Source: Paenibacillus sp. 37 | GTDB lineage: Bacteria; Bacillota; Bacilli; Paenibacillales; Paenibacillaceae | Length of the DNA stretch: 64,000 nucleotides | Direction: 5' to 3' | Assembly (NCBI RefSeq): GCF_008386395.1 | Contig: NZ_CP043761.1 | Coordinates: 3,038,001 to 3,102,000, forward strand | Part shown: in pieces, positions 52,797 to 62,295 of the stretch | Position numbering within the stretch: position 1 is the first letter of the stretch | How the letters are laid out: each line of letters begins with the position of its first letter | The notes under the pieces: generated by a model | Seen by the model: only the letters and a program-made list of their open reading frames with translations | What the model was told of the DNA's origin: nothing | Databases searched by the model: none | Translations under genes and position numbers: made by a program

Positions 52797-54518
52797 ATGG
52801 TTTATAATAACTTACTTAACCCACAGCGCACGAATAGCGATGTGGAAGATATAAAGATCAAAAGTGATTACTTGCGCGGAAGTCTGACCGAAACGTTGGC
52901 TGATCGCATCACGGGTGCAATTCCAGAGGACGACAACCGTCTGATGAAACACCATGGCAGTTATATGCAGGACGATCGCGACCTGCGTAACGAGCGTCAC
53001 AAATCCAAGCTGGAGCCTGCATACCAATTCATGTTGCGTGTGCGTGCTTCCGGTGGAATTGTAACCCCGGAGCAATGGTTGATGATGGACAGAGTGGCAC
53101 ATAAATATGCGAATGAGACCATTCGTCTGACCACACGTCAGTCTTTCCAACTGCATGGCGTACTGAAGTGGGATCTTAAGAACACCATTCGCGAAGTGAA
53201 CGATTCGTTGCTAAGCACACTGGCTGCATGTGGGGACGTAAACCGTAACGTGATGTGTAACCCGAATCCAAATCAATCTGATGTGCATGCTGAAGTGTAT
53301 GAGTGGGCATGTCAGGTGAGTAATCATTTGGACCCTCGCACACGGGCTTATCATGAGCTGTGGCTGGACGGAGAGAAAGTGATTGATTCCCAGGACTCCG
53401 ACGAAGAAGTTGAACCAATCTATGGCAAAGTGTATTTGCCACGGAAGTTCAAGATTGGTATTGCTGTACCACCATCCAATGATGTGGATGTCTATTCACA
53501 GGATCTTGGCTTTATTGCTATTGTGGAGAACGGCAAGCTGCAAGGCTTCAACGTATCCGTTGGCGGTGGCATGGGGATGTCTCATGGTGACGCCAAAACC
53601 TATCCTCAGGTGTCCAAAGTCATTGGTTTCTGTACGCCGGAGCAAATGATTGATGTTGCAGAGAAAACAGTTATGATTCAGCGTGATTATGGAGATCGTG
53701 CAGTTCGTAAACATGCTCGTTTCAAATATACGCTGGATGATCGTGGTGTGGAATGGTTTGTCGAAGAGCTGACCAGCCGTCTGGGATGGAAACTGGATGC
53801 GGCACGTCCGTATCATTTTGAGACGAACGGAGATCGATATGGTTGGGTAAAAGGCAATAATGGCAGATGGCACTACACGCTGTTCATTCAAAATGGTCGT
53901 GTAAAGGATGTGGATGGATATCCTCTCATGACGGGTTTGCGTGAGATTGCCAAAGTGCATACGGGTGATTTCCGTCTGACTGCGAACCAAAATCTAATCA
54001 TCGGTAATGTTAGCAGCCAGAAGAAGAAAAAGATTGAAGCACTCATTCAACAGTACAACCTGACCGATGGTGCACATTATTCTGCGCTGCGCAGAAGTTC
54101 GATGGCTTGTGTTGCGCTTCCAACCTGCGGCCTTGCGATGGCTGAGTCCGAACGTTACTTACCGTCTCTGATCGACAAACTGGAGCCTGTACTCGACGAA
54201 GCCGGGCTGAGAGACGAAGAGATTGTCATTCGTATGACGGGTTGCCCGAACGGATGTGCAAGACCGATGCTGGCGGAGATTTCATTTATCGGTAAAGCAC
54301 CTGGGAAATACAATATGTATCTCGGTGGCAGCTTCACCGGACATCGCTTGAATAAGCTGTATAAAGAAAACATTGGCGAAACCGAGATTCTGGACACGTT
54401 AACTCCAATGGTGAACCAGTATGCCAAAGAGCGCAATGAAGGGGAACATTTCGGAGACTTTGTCATTCGTGCGGGTTATGTTCCTGAAGTGTTGGATGGT
54501 CGACAATTTCACGCTTAA
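52797..54518 (+). CDS. cysI: Sulfite reductase [NADPH] hemoprotein beta-component
   Basis: A 573-residue siroheme/4Fe-4S enzyme. The cluster ligands are Cys438-x5-Cys444 ([19 protein letters not shown]) and Cys483-x3-Cys487 ([10 protein letters not shown]). Siroheme-contact residues lie in [10 protein letters not shown] and the central NVMCNPNP segment. It reduces sulfite to sulfide for cysteine synthesis with electrons from CysJ. GAGGAG precedes the ATG. The pair is unlinked here from PAPS reductase or sulfate-activation genes, which must lie elsewhere. A hairpin follows. Confidence 0.94.
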   Translation: MVYNNLLNPQRTNSDVEDIKIKSDYLRGSLTETLADRITGAIPEDDNRLMKHHGSYMQDDRDLRNERHKSKLEPAYQFMLRVRASGGIVTPEQWLMMDRVAHKYANETIRLTTRQSFQLHGVLKWDLKNTIREVNDSLLSTLAACGDVNRNVMCNPNPNQSDVHAEVYEWACQVSNHLDPRTRAYHELWLDGEKVIDSQDSDEEVEPIYGKVYLPRKFKIGIAVPPSNDVDVYSQDLGFIAIVENGKLQGFNVSVGGGMGMSHGDAKTYPQVSKVIGFCTPEQMIDVAEKTVMIQRDYGDRAVRKHARFKYTLDDRGVEWFVEELTSRLGWKLDAARPYHFETNGDRYGWVKGNNGRWHYTLFIQNGRVKDVDGYPLMTGLREIAKVHTGDFRLTANQNLIIGNVSSQKKKKIEALIQQYNLTDGAHYSALRRSSMACVALPTCGLAMAESERYLPSLIDKLEPVLDEAGLRDEEIVIRMTGCPNGCARPMLAEISFIGKAPGKYNMYLGGSFTGHRLNKLYKENIGETEILDTLTPMVNQYAKERNEGEHFGDFVIRAGYVPEVLDGRQFHA

Positions 54519-54561
54519 TGGACCGGGTAAGATGACCTGAAATTAGGACTGATTTAGGGCG

Positions 54562-54590
54562 GAAGCATTCCTTATGGGGTGCTTCTTGTT
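54562..54590 (+). terminator. Terminator of cysJI
   Basis: GAAGCA-N-TCC pairs with GG-N2-TGCTTC around a short loop, followed by TTGTTTGTT. Confidence 0.65.
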
Positions 54591-54719
54591 TGTTATATAT
54601 GGAGTGAGTAGAGGTAATGTTAGTTGTTGCTGAGAGATTATGAGAGGATAAACTGAGGCTAATCTTCAAATGGAGATGGATAATCACCGCAGTTACTCCC
54701 CGTTTTTCGTAGGTATTAA

Positions 54720-54749
54720 CTTGTTGAAGTACGCTCAACAAGATATAAT
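54720..54749 (+). promoter_or_regulatory. Promoter of yeeI-like gene with an internal inverted repeat
   Basis: The -35 TTGTTG (54721) and -10 TATAAT (54744) are separated by 17 bases. A perfect 8-bp inverted repeat, CTTGTTGA-N7-TCAACAAG (54720-54742), fills the space from the -35 to the edge of the -10. A protein bound there would block polymerase. Confidence 0.6.
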
Positions 54750-54795
54750 GGCATAGTAGAAAGCAGATTACATGTTGAAAGTGAGCGGAAACGAT

Positions 54796-55512
54796 ATGGG
54801 TCGTAAGTGGAATAATATCAAGGAAAAAAAAGCTTCAAAAGATGCAAATACGAGCCGGGTCTACGCTAAATTCGGCGTTGAGATCTATGTAGCTGCCAAG
54901 AAGGGCGAACCGGACCCGGAAGCGAACCGTGCACTGAAAGTCGTGCTGGAACGTGCCAAAACGTATAATGTACCCAAAGCCATTATTGATCGTGCGATGG
55001 AAAAAGCAAAAGGCAGCGGGGATGAGAACTATGAAGAGTTGCGTTATGAAGGCTTCGGACCGAATGGTGCGATGGTCATCGTGGATGCACTTACCAACAA
55101 CGTAAATCGTACAGCGCCGGAAGTACGCTCTGCGTTTAACAAAAACGCGGGAAACATGGGTGTCAGCGGTTCTGTTGCTTACATGTTTGATCCTACAGCG
55201 GTAATCGGTGTAGAAGGCAAGAATTCCGAGGAAGTACTTGAACTTCTGCTTGAAGCAGACGTAGATGTACGTGATATCGTGGATGAAGACGAAGCGGTGA
55301 TCGTATATGCAGAACCGGATCAATTCCACGCTGTACAGGAAGCATTCAAAGCAGCCGGTATTACGGAGTTCACAGTAGCCGAGCTGACCATGCTTGCGCA
55401 AAATCATATTGAACTTCCAGAGGATGCACAAGCTCAGTTCGAGAAACTGATCGATGCGCTCGAAGACCTTGAAGATGTTCAGCAGGTCTACCATAACGTA
55501 GAGTTCGTTTAA
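54796..55512 (+). CDS. yeeI: YebC/PmpR family protein, YeeI type
   Basis: A 238-residue protein of the YebC/TACO1 family. The N-terminus [20 protein letters not shown] is the YeeI/YeeN variant, as opposed to MAGHSKW of the other branch. The middle part has [23 protein letters not shown] and GSVAYMFDP. YebC proteins were described as transcription regulators, and more recent work ties them to relief of ribosome stalling at proline runs. Which applies to this branch is open. I choose the ATG at 54796 from family conservation; the frame is open to an ATG at 54772. A strong terminator follows. Confidence 0.87.
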   Translation: MGRKWNNIKEKKASKDANTSRVYAKFGVEIYVAAKKGEPDPEANRALKVVLERAKTYNVPKAIIDRAMEKAKGSGDENYEELRYEGFGPNGAMVIVDALTNNVNRTAPEVRSAFNKNAGNMGVSGSVAYMFDPTAVIGVEGKNSEEVLELLLEADVDVRDIVDEDEAVIVYAEPDQFHAVQEAFKAAGITEFTVAELTMLAQNHIELPEDAQAQFEKLIDALEDLEDVQQVYHNVEFV

Positions 55513-55541
55513 GAGAACGAGGCGATACGTGGTTTGATTGT

Positions 55542-55592
55542 AAAAAAAGAGTGTCTGACCAATCTACGGGATTGGACGGACACTCTTTTTTT
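55542..55592. terminator. Bidirectional terminator after yeeI
   Basis: A long stem (AAAAAAAGAGTGTC-N3-CCAATC against GATTGG-N3-GACACTCTTTTTTT) lies between convergent genes, with poly-A/poly-T on both sides. Confidence 0.92.
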
Positions 55593-55598
55593 GTTCGT

Positions 55599-56087
55599 TT
55601 ATGAGTCAGACTGAAGTGTTCCAGGGGACTGCTCTGATTTTTCCGATTTCCCCCCACCGAACTTGAACAATACAATTCCCCCAACAATGACAAGTACACC
55701 AAGCAGCTGATTCCACGAAAAAGGAATTTGCTCCAGACCGAGCCACCCCATGGAATCAAATAGTAGCGCAAAACTCAGTTGGGATGTCAGTACGATCGAG
55801 ATGGCATATGTGGGGCCAAGCAGCTTCATACCTTGCACGAGACAGAAGACCACACCAACACCAATGGCTCCACTGAGCCAGTACCAGAGTTGCATATGCT
55901 GAAAGCTGAATGTATTCTTGCCCTCCACGAGCAGAGAGATGAGGAACGAAGCAATGAATCCGGTGAAAAGCACCAACGTTGTTGTGGACCATGAACCGGT
56001 GCGTTCATTGACTTTGCTATTAAAAATCGTTTGCAGACTGACAAGTGCACCTGCCAAGAGCGCAAGCGAAATCCCTGTAATTAACAT
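55599..56087 (-). CDS. DMT superfamily membrane protein (YdcZ/DUF606 type), second copy
   Basis: A 162-residue protein with five hydrophobic helices, of the short half-size DMT type (YdcZ). Typical blocks are ALLAGALVSLQTIFNSKVNERTGSW near the start and WNQLLGVLVIVGGIVLFKF at the end. Such proteins probably work as pairs, and a second one is encoded two genes upstream in the same operon. It starts 14 bases after the Crp-type gene stop. The substrate is unknown. Confidence 0.82.
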   Translation of the reverse strand: MLITGISLALLAGALVSLQTIFNSKVNERTGSWSTTTLVLFTGFIASFLISLLVEGKNTFSFQHMQLWYWLSGAIGVGVVFCLVQGMKLLGPTYAISIVLTSQLSFALLFDSMGWLGLEQIPFSWNQLLGVLVIVGGIVLFKFGGGKSEKSEQSPGTLQSDS

Positions 56088-56101
56088 GGTTGTCGAACTC
56101 C

Positions 56102-56800
56102 TTATTCATAAATGTTGTGACCTGCTATTTCACGTAGACCCGATCGATCTTTGATCATAATCAATCCTTGATGTCGTTCAATTAACCCGTCTGCACAGAG
56201 CTTCTGGATGACCCGGTTCAGGTGTCTGTAACTGGTACCGATCAGATTCGCAATGTCGGTCAGATTGAACGCGTCCAGATCTTCGTGAACGACACTACCA
56301 GCTTCTTCTGTCGAGATGGAGAGAAGGTAGCTGGCTAGCCGAACCTCAACGGGATACATCAGGTTGAAGTTGGAGAAGTTCGAGTCAATATAGAACTTGT
56401 GTGAGATGATTTTGAGCAAAAATTTAAGTAAAGGTGCATAATCGCCGGCAAGCTCAGCGAGCCATTGATAATGAATGCGAAGCATCACCACAGGTGAGAC
56501 GGCCTGAACTGTATTGACAATATCGCTTTCACGGACATATTCTATGTCACCGACGACTTCAAGCGGTGACTTGAAGCAAAGCACCAGCGTTTTATCCTGA
56601 GCTGAGGTGGTGAAAATCTTGATTTTACCCTCGACCAACACGTATAAATATTCAGAGGCTTCCCCTTCACGACAGATCAGTTCACACTTCTCGAAGTGGC
56701 ATAACGTCATATGGGGACGCAGGGGCTCGTGAAATACCTTTTCGAGTTGATATTGCTTCAGATAATGTATTAATTGTTGCTCGTTATGGATCTCTTCCAC
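56102..56800 (-). CDS. Crp/Fnr family transcriptional regulator (YeiL-like)
   Basis: A 232-residue regulator. A cNMP-binding-like beta-barrel covers about residues 30-130 (FEKCELICREGEASEYLYVLVEGKIKIF). A C-terminal winged helix follows (LTDIANLIGTSYRHLNRVIQKLCADGLIERHQG). It resembles E. coli YeiL in layout. No clear set of four cysteines for an iron-sulfur cluster is present. I choose GTG 56800 with GGGGGTGA eight bases upstream; the GTG at 56812 belongs to that site. It lies between two YdcZ-type genes and likely controls the operon. Confidence 0.82.
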   Translation of the reverse strand: MEEIHNEQQLIHYLKQYQLEKVFHEPLRPHMTLCHFEKCELICREGEASEYLYVLVEGKIKIFTTSAQDKTLVLCFKSPLEVVGDIEYVRESDIVNTVQAVSPVVMLRIHYQWLAELAGDYAPLLKFLLKIISHKFYIDSNFSNFNLMYPVEVRLASYLLSISTEEAGSVVHEDLDAFNLTDIANLIGTSYRHLNRVIQKLCADGLIERHQGLIMIKDRSGLREIAGHNIYE

Positions 56801-56844
56801 GCTGTTGTTCACCCCCGACGATATGTTTCAATTCTTCTCCAAAA

Positions 56845-57270
56845 CTATAGTTTCATAATAATAACACCAGTCACCATTAAGGCAATGCCCAGAAATTGCG
56901 GCAGTTTCATCTTTTGTTTCACCACGCCGAACCATCCGTTGCTATCCACCAAAAAAGTCAGGAATAGCTGAGCAATGAGCAGGGCCGAGATCGTGAATGT
57001 AACCCCGATTTGCTGAATGGCCGTCACTTCACTGAAAATAATGACGGCGCCAAAAGCACCTCCAGCCAAGTACATGGGTTTTACTTGTTTGAGTCCTTGA
57101 AGGTTGGTGTCTCTAACAAACATTAGGATCAGCGCTGCTAATATGAATCCTGTCAGTTGTGTAATCGTAGCGGCCTGCCATGTGCCCATGTCGGTGCTAA
57201 TCCGAGTATTGGCAACACCTTGGAGCGTGATACACGCGCCGCCCAGTAATGCAAAAATAATTCCTCTCAT
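56845..57270 (-). CDS. DMT superfamily membrane protein (YdcZ/DUF606 type), first copy
   Basis: A 141-residue protein with five hydrophobic segments, of the same half-size DMT family as the product at 55599. It starts MRGIIFALLGGACITLQGVANTRI, sharing the AxxxGxxxTLQ pattern. Together the two could form a heterodimeric transporter. AAGGAG precedes the ATG. It is the first gene of a three-gene operon (transporter, Crp-type regulator, transporter). Confidence 0.82.
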   Translation of the reverse strand: MRGIIFALLGGACITLQGVANTRISTDMGTWQAATITQLTGFILAALILMFVRDTNLQGLKQVKPMYLAGGAFGAVIIFSEVTAIQQIGVTFTISALLIAQLFLTFLVDSNGWFGVVKQKMKLPQFLGIALMVTGVIIMKL

Positions 57271-57798
57271 ATGTACGCTCCTTATTCAATCACTTCGACT
57301 TCTATTATTAAATGATAAATTGACTCTGAACGCCAAGGACAAATGTCCTGAGCTTTGAAGTCACAGCATCTAGAGTACAATAAAGAACCCGGGAAATCCA
57401 GTTGGGGCATGAAGAGATGCGCGGTAATGCGCGGGAGCACTCATTTTTGGTGAGCATGATCTCTAATGAACCAGTGACACCTTATTGTATTGATTCGATT
57501 GAATTGAGAAATCTAGGGGACCTAAGCGACGTTAAATGGGTCATGTCGGTTAGAAATGGGCGGTAAAACAGGGGGGGATGAAGGAATAGGGTGTCTACGA
57601 TTCGTTACTTTTGAGAATCGGCAAATCTTAGCTCAATAGAGTGTGTCAGGTACGTTAGCTATCCAGGAAATGAAACGAGAGTCTGCCCAGCGTCCCCGGA
57701 GCATAGTAAGTATCCAAAGCTCCAGGGTAGGACAGGCAATGAGATTAGATGCAATGTAATCAGCTAGAAAATCCACTCCGTACAAATCAATGATCCTA
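57271..57798. other. 528-base gene-free region
   Basis: The left part is the promoter region of the transporter operon, with an inverted repeat at 57339-57350. The rest has no open frame of useful length on either strand. A segment at 57413-57464 can fold as a three-way junction: an outer AGAGAT/ATCTCT stem enclosing GCGC/GCGC and CTCA/TGAG hairpins. No matching family is recognised. Decayed coding sequence is an alternative. Confidence 0.55.
57339..57350. promoter_or_regulatory. Inverted repeat before transporter-Crp operon
   Basis: GGACA-AA-TGTCC has perfect 5-bp arms and lies 69 bases before the first gene on the minus strand. It is a candidate binding site for the operon's Crp-type regulator. 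Confidence 0.4.
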
Positions 57799-58596
57799 TT
57801 AGATCACAGTGTACACAGGCTTCTCGCCTACAAAACGAACAGACAATTCGGGAAACCGTTCTGCCAACCTGTCTGCCAATAGATTCATTCCCGGAGCCTC
57901 GCTCTCAGCATGCCCCAACATGATCAGTGCCTTGGACTTGCCTTGTTGTACGGCATCACGGATATATTCCGGTGTCTCCCACTCGAATCCTTCCCCAGCA
58001 ATGATGAGGTCCAATTGCTCATTCTGAATCAAGGGAATCGTCACATGTCCATTACCACGAAAACCTACCAATACCGCTGCGCGTCTACAGACTATTTCCG
58101 GATTGCCTGCAACGCGGACATAATCGATCCCTAGGCAACGTTTCACATGGTGAGCAATAGCTTGGGCAGTGCTTCCTTCCGGAAAAGAAAGGATGTCTGC
58201 TTCCGGTATTCGTTGCTCCACATAAGAGGACCATCCCAAGGCCTGAATCAGTCCTTCGGTAATGCCATCCGGTTGGAAGCGGTGGATGATATCATGACAT
58301 CGATAGATGGAGATGCCTGCTTCGTCGATCAACTTCCTTTTGTCCGTATAAACCAAATCAGTTGCAAGCCAATCCGTATGACTGTGATGATTATAAAATG
58401 GAGATTCATGCGCAATGATTAAGTTAGCACCTTGCTGTATGGCTTGTTCAATCACATATTGTGTGGGCATAAAAGCGATGACAATACCTGTGACCTTACA
58501 ATCAAGTGAGCCGGTAATGAGCTGATCCACCGTGTTTTCCGGCAATTCAATGTTATCTGTGAGATGAAGTACAACGTCTTGAACAGTAAGATCCAT
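57799..58596 (-). CDS. Nif3-like dinuclear metal center protein
   Basis: A 265-residue protein of the Nif3/DUF34 family. Metal-ligand regions visible are the LIIAHESPFYNHH segment and the late MLGHAESEAPGM with His and Glu. It corresponds to the short form lacking the inserted PII-like domain found in many Bacillales members. It may be a GTP cyclohydrolase-like or metal-dependent hydrolase; function is not established. I choose the ATG at 58596 with GGAGG nine or more bases upstream. The open frame extends 23 codons further without a site. Confidence 0.8.
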   Translation of the reverse strand: MDLTVQDVVLHLTDNIELPENTVDQLITGSLDCKVTGIVIAFMPTQYVIEQAIQQGANLIIAHESPFYNHHSHTDWLATDLVYTDKRKLIDEAGISIYRCHDIIHRFQPDGITEGLIQALGWSSYVEQRIPEADILSFPEGSTAQAIAHHVKRCLGIDYVRVAGNPEIVCRRAAVLVGFRGNGHVTIPLIQNEQLDLIIAGEGFEWETPEYIRDAVQQGKSKALIMLGHAESEAPGMNLLADRLAERFPELSVRFVGEKPVYTVI

Positions 58597-58941
58597 AGAT
58601 TGTATTCCTCCAATGACAAGATATAAAAATAGTGTAACATGTTCACAACTGAAATCTACTGCCATCCAGATTATGGGGTCACTTTTATGGTTTTCGGTTA
58701 ATACTAAACATACAGATTACAGCGAGTTAAGATAACAACGGAGAAAAGTGTTAACTTGGTACTGATCTTGGATTCGTATAGTTTTCTCAAACAAGAATAA
58801 GTATACTTACATAGAGTCTTTATTGCATGAAATGAGCTGTTTGCAACGAACACAGTTTTTATTTCAATATATACTGAGATTCAGTTGAGGATAAGCACTC
58901 ATTGGCAACAACAGAACAGATTGTGAAAGGGGATTACTACG
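58597..58941. other. Gene-free stretch upstream of heme oxygenase gene
   Basis: This 345-base AT-rich region separates the Nif3-like gene from the divergent heme oxygenase gene. It contains a 12-bp perfect palindrome (58798-58809). No other element is recognised. Confidence 0.6.
58798..58809. promoter_or_regulatory. 12-bp palindrome upstream of heme oxygenase gene
   Basis: TAAGTATACTTA is a perfect palindrome, 133 bases before the start codon. It is possibly an operator, although AT-rich palindromes of this length can arise by chance. Confidence 0.3.
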
Positions 58942-59538
58942 ATGACAGCAACAACTATTATGGAACGTCTGAAGAGCGAGACAGCTCATTACCACAGACA
59001 AGTAGAACAGAACCCTTATGCAAAAGCCATTATGAATCAAACTGTGACTATAGAAGAATATAGAACATATCTAGAAAAGTTTTATGGATTCCTCAAACCG
59101 CTGGAAGACCAGGCTGTACAGCAGCCTTTCTGGGAAAGTACGGGACTGGATATTGAGATTAGAGGCAAGGCTGAACTCTTGGAAAAAGATTTACGAAATC
59201 TGGGTGCATGTGAAGAGGAAGTTAGCCAACTTCCGCGCTGTAAAGAACTGCCGGATATTTCGACACCTGCCCGTTTGTTTGGATACCTGTATGTCATTGA
59301 GGGGTCCACGAACGGTGGACAGATCATGACCAAACGTTTGTCGCAGTTCCTGCCCATTGAAGCAGATCGTGGTTTGGAATATTTCAATGCCTACGGCTCA
59401 GAGACAAGAACAAGATGGAGCGAGTTTACGGGTTTGCTGCAGCAGTCCATCAGCACGCCAGAAGATCATGACAACATGGTACACAGTGCATCAGAGACAT
59501 TCCGACTGCTGGATCAATGGATTAATACGGACAAGTAA
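58942..59538 (+). CDS. bphO: Biliverdin-producing heme oxygenase
   Basis: A 198-residue heme oxygenase of the bacterial BphO/HemO type. The proximal histidine is in ETAHYHRQVEQ (His16 or His18). The distal helix is LFGYLYVIEGSTNGGQIMTKRL, with the glycines that allow heme binding. It opens heme to biliverdin, iron and carbon monoxide. The next gene encodes a phytochrome that needs biliverdin, so this is a chromophore-supply and receptor pair. AAAGGGG precedes the ATG. The two genes are 74 bases apart with no terminator between. Confidence 0.88.
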   Translation: MTATTIMERLKSETAHYHRQVEQNPYAKAIMNQTVTIEEYRTYLEKFYGFLKPLEDQAVQQPFWESTGLDIEIRGKAELLEKDLRNLGACEEEVSQLPRCKELPDISTPARLFGYLYVIEGSTNGGQIMTKRLSQFLPIEADRGLEYFNAYGSETRTRWSEFTGLLQQSISTPEDHDNMVHSASETFRLLDQWINTDK

Positions 59539-59612
59539 TTTAAAAGAAATCTATATAAGTTGAACTAATCATTTCCACTTATATAACATCATGAGAGGGG
59601 ATTTTCCTGGCC

Positions 59613-62153
59613 ATGGCCGAACCGAAGTCCAAGAAAGAACAAAATTTGTTGAACCGCACATTGCTTCATCAGGGAACATACACAAATGATCCAATAGATC
59701 TGAATAACTGTGATAAAGAACCGATTCATATCCCCGGCTTTATTCAACCTCATGGTGTTCTTTTGGCCATCAATACCAGTATTATGCCAACCATTGTTCA
59801 GTGTAGCCAAAATACGGAGGACCATCTGGGCATTGCCTGTGAAGATATTCTGGGCATGCCTTTGGAGAACCTGATTGGCCAGAAAGAAGTAAGCAAACTG
59901 TTGGGTAGCAGCTTCAATGCGGATGTCACCTCTGACCTGCATTACATGGATCTAACCATTAAGGTATCCGGTGAGGAACGGGTATTCTCTTCTGTTCTTC
60001 ATGAGAGTGAAGGTCTGCTCATTCTGGAGATTGAGCCTTTTTATGAAAAAGAGGACATGGAGACTACCGACTTTGAGTGGATATCCCGTTTCTTTGGCCG
60101 GATGAAAAGTACAGACAGTCGCGTGGAGGCAAGTCAGATTGCAGCTGAACAGGTCAAGGAAATGCTCGGTTACGACCGGGTAATGATCTATGAATTTGAC
60201 GAGCAATGGAATGGTAAAGTTATTGCTGAAGCGCGTGAACAAGAACTCGAACCATTCCTGGGACATCACTATCCGGCATCGGATATACCCAAACAGGCTC
60301 GAGAGTTGTATCTTCGCAATTGGCTGCGGACTATTGTAAATGTAAATTATAAACCCGTCGAGATTGTGCCTACGCTACAACCGCTCACTGGCAAGCCGCT
60401 GAATTTGAGTCTTTCGGTCCTGCGCAGTGTATCTCCACTTCACATCGAATATCTGCATAATATGGGTGTAGGTGCGACCGTAACGATCTCGCTCATTCAT
60501 AACAATGAGCTGTGGGGACTCATCACATGCCATCATTATTCGGCCAGATATGTACCCCATCGCGTACGGAATCTGTGCAATTTCCTGGGGGCATTCTTCT
60601 CGAATGAATTGTTCCAGCGTCAGCAACTCGATGATTATCAATCAGAGATTCAATCACGTGAAGCCGCTTCACGAATTGCCAACATTTTTATCGGTAACAC
60701 AAGTCCTGCCCGAGTGCTTGAGGAATTGCAGGGAGAAGAAGAGACGGTGTTAAACCTGATGGGGGCTGCCGGAGCAGCAATCTGTTACCAGGACAAGTTG
60801 TTGTTGTATGGTGAAACGCCAACCAGCGGCCAGATTCGGGAACTGGCAGGTTGGCTTGCAGGAAAGTCTGAGGATTACAGTTACTATACTTCGAAACTGA
60901 GTTCAGAGTATGAAACAGCCAAAGCTTATCCGGATAAGGCTTCCGGGGTTATTTATGTTGCCATTTCGCCTGGACAGCATAACTACATGATCTGGTTCCG
61001 ACCTGAGGTCGTCCAGGTTGTCGATTGGGCGGGTGACCCTGCCAAAGCGGTGCTCAAGACGGATGACGGCATGCGGTTGTCTCCTCGTAAATCATTCGAG
61101 AAATGGCGTGAGGTTGTAAAGTCAACTTCATATCCATGGGCTACGAAAGAGCTGAGCGTGTTACCTTTACTCAAAACCATTGTACGTCGGCAGACGGAGA
61201 ACCAGTTGGTTCAGGCCGAAGAACAGGCCCTGCAGAATGCTCGTATTTTGCGACAAAATGAACAGCGTTATTTGCAGTTAATGGATTACTCGCCCGTGGC
61301 ATTCTTTACTTTGACTGACGGTCAGATTATCTACTGTAATACGAAGGCTGCCGAGTTGCTCGGGTTCGAGAGTTCCAAAGACCTGATGGGCAAGGACTTC
61401 AGGGCGTTTGTACCTGAGCAAACAAGAGTCACATTACAACAGAATTTTGAGGAATTAAAGCACAATAATACAAGTTTGATTACCAGCCAGTCGTATTTCA
61501 CTACAGCAGCAGGTACCTCATTGTTGCTTGAAATTACACTTGCTTCTGTTACGCACGCGGGTAAGCCTTCCGTAATGGTACTTCTGCACAGTGGAGCGTC
61601 CCATCATGAACAGGACAATTACACTGAAACGACGAGCCAGCTGCAAAATTACTTGAACACAGATCCGTTAACAGATATGCCAATTCAAACGGTATTCAAG
61701 TCTCAGCTTCAGGATGACTGGGATGATTGTTTGGAGGAGAAATGCAGTCTGGGGTTGCTCATTATAGATATCGATGATTTCCGTTCATATAACGCGGCAT
61801 ACGGACTTCAGGGAGGAGATCTGTGTCTGCAATGGATCGGTGAGGTACTTACTGTGGTCAGTGAGCAGCACAATGCACTAATTTCCCGTCTTCGCGGAGG
61901 TACATTCATGTTGAAAATGAAGAGCACAACTTCTGAAGATTCAGCACAGCTTGCGGAAGAGATTAGACAACATGTTCTGGCTCTGCAGATCCAGCGAGAA
62001 TCATCGGGTCCGAGTGGAATCGTCACGGTTAGTGTCGGGGGTGCAGTACTGGTACCTGATGAGCAGTCAAGTGTATCCGAACTGATTGAAAAAGCTACTC
62101 AAGCGCTGGCCCAAGCGAAGAGTGAAGGGAAGAATCGAGCGATCGTTGTCTGA
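59613..62153 (+). CDS. bphP: Bacteriophytochrome, PAS-GAF-PHY-PAS with degenerate GGDEF
   Basis: An 846-residue photoreceptor. Cys33 (LNNCDKEPIHIPGFIQPHG) is the biliverdin-attachment site at the start of the PAS domain. The GAF domain has HYPASDIPKQAR around residue 220 and SPLHIEYLHNMGV plus the CHH motif. The PHY tongue motif PRxSF is present as PRKSF (491-495). A second PAS (MDYSPVAFFTLTDGQIIYCN) follows, then a GGDEF-like domain from about residue 690. Its active-site motif is RGGTF (761-765) in place of GGDEF, so diguanylate cyclase activity is unlikely. Other GGDEF marks such as LIIDIDDFRSYN remain. It should switch between red and far-red light. The ribosome site AGGGG is rather distant. 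Confidence 0.88.
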   Translation: MAEPKSKKEQNLLNRTLLHQGTYTNDPIDLNNCDKEPIHIPGFIQPHGVLLAINTSIMPTIVQCSQNTEDHLGIACEDILGMPLENLIGQKEVSKLLGSSFNADVTSDLHYMDLTIKVSGEERVFSSVLHESEGLLILEIEPFYEKEDMETTDFEWISRFFGRMKSTDSRVEASQIAAEQVKEMLGYDRVMIYEFDEQWNGKVIAEAREQELEPFLGHHYPASDIPKQARELYLRNWLRTIVNVNYKPVEIVPTLQPLTGKPLNLSLSVLRSVSPLHIEYLHNMGVGATVTISLIHNNELWGLITCHHYSARYVPHRVRNLCNFLGAFFSNELFQRQQLDDYQSEIQSREAASRIANIFIGNTSPARVLEELQGEEETVLNLMGAAGAAICYQDKLLLYGETPTSGQIRELAGWLAGKSEDYSYYTSKLSSEYETAKAYPDKASGVIYVAISPGQHNYMIWFRPEVVQVVDWAGDPAKAVLKTDDGMRLSPRKSFEKWREVVKSTSYPWATKELSVLPLLKTIVRRQTENQLVQAEEQALQNARILRQNEQRYLQLMDYSPVAFFTLTDGQIIYCNTKAAELLGFESSKDLMGKDFRAFVPEQTRVTLQQNFEELKHNNTSLITSQSYFTTAAGTSLLLEITLASVTHAGKPSVMVLLHSGASHHEQDNYTETTSQLQNYLNTDPLTDMPIQTVFKSQLQDDWDDCLEEKCSLGLLIIDIDDFRSYNAAYGLQGGDLCLQWIGEVLTVVSEQHNALISRLRGGTFMLKMKSTTSEDSAQLAEEIRQHVLALQIQRESSGPSGIVTVSVGGAVLVPDEQSSVSELIEKATQALAQAKSEGKNRAIVV

Positions 62154-62222
62154 TTTTAGGGAAGGTACCCTTACTGCTGAAAGGAATACACCTGTATGAT
62201 CAATATCATATGAATATGAACC

Positions 62223-62250
62223 AAAAGAGAGCAGAACTGCTCTCTTTTTT
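62223..62250 (+). terminator. Terminator of bphO-bphP
   Basis: AAAAGAGAGCAG-AA-CTGCTCTCTTTTTT is a perfect stem with a 2-base spacer and six Ts. Confidence 0.9.
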
Positions 62251-62295
62251 GGTTTTAATAATGTGTTAATTTCATCACCGCAGACACAGCACTAG

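Noticed and set aside
54835..55494. A 219-codon open frame on the minus strand.
   Set aside because: It is antisense to the well-supported yeeI gene and shows no domain pattern.
58798..58809. The TAAGTATACTTA palindrome considered as a confirmed light- or heme-responsive operator.
   Set aside because: It is short and AT-rich and has no second copy, so it is kept only as a weak regulatory candidate.
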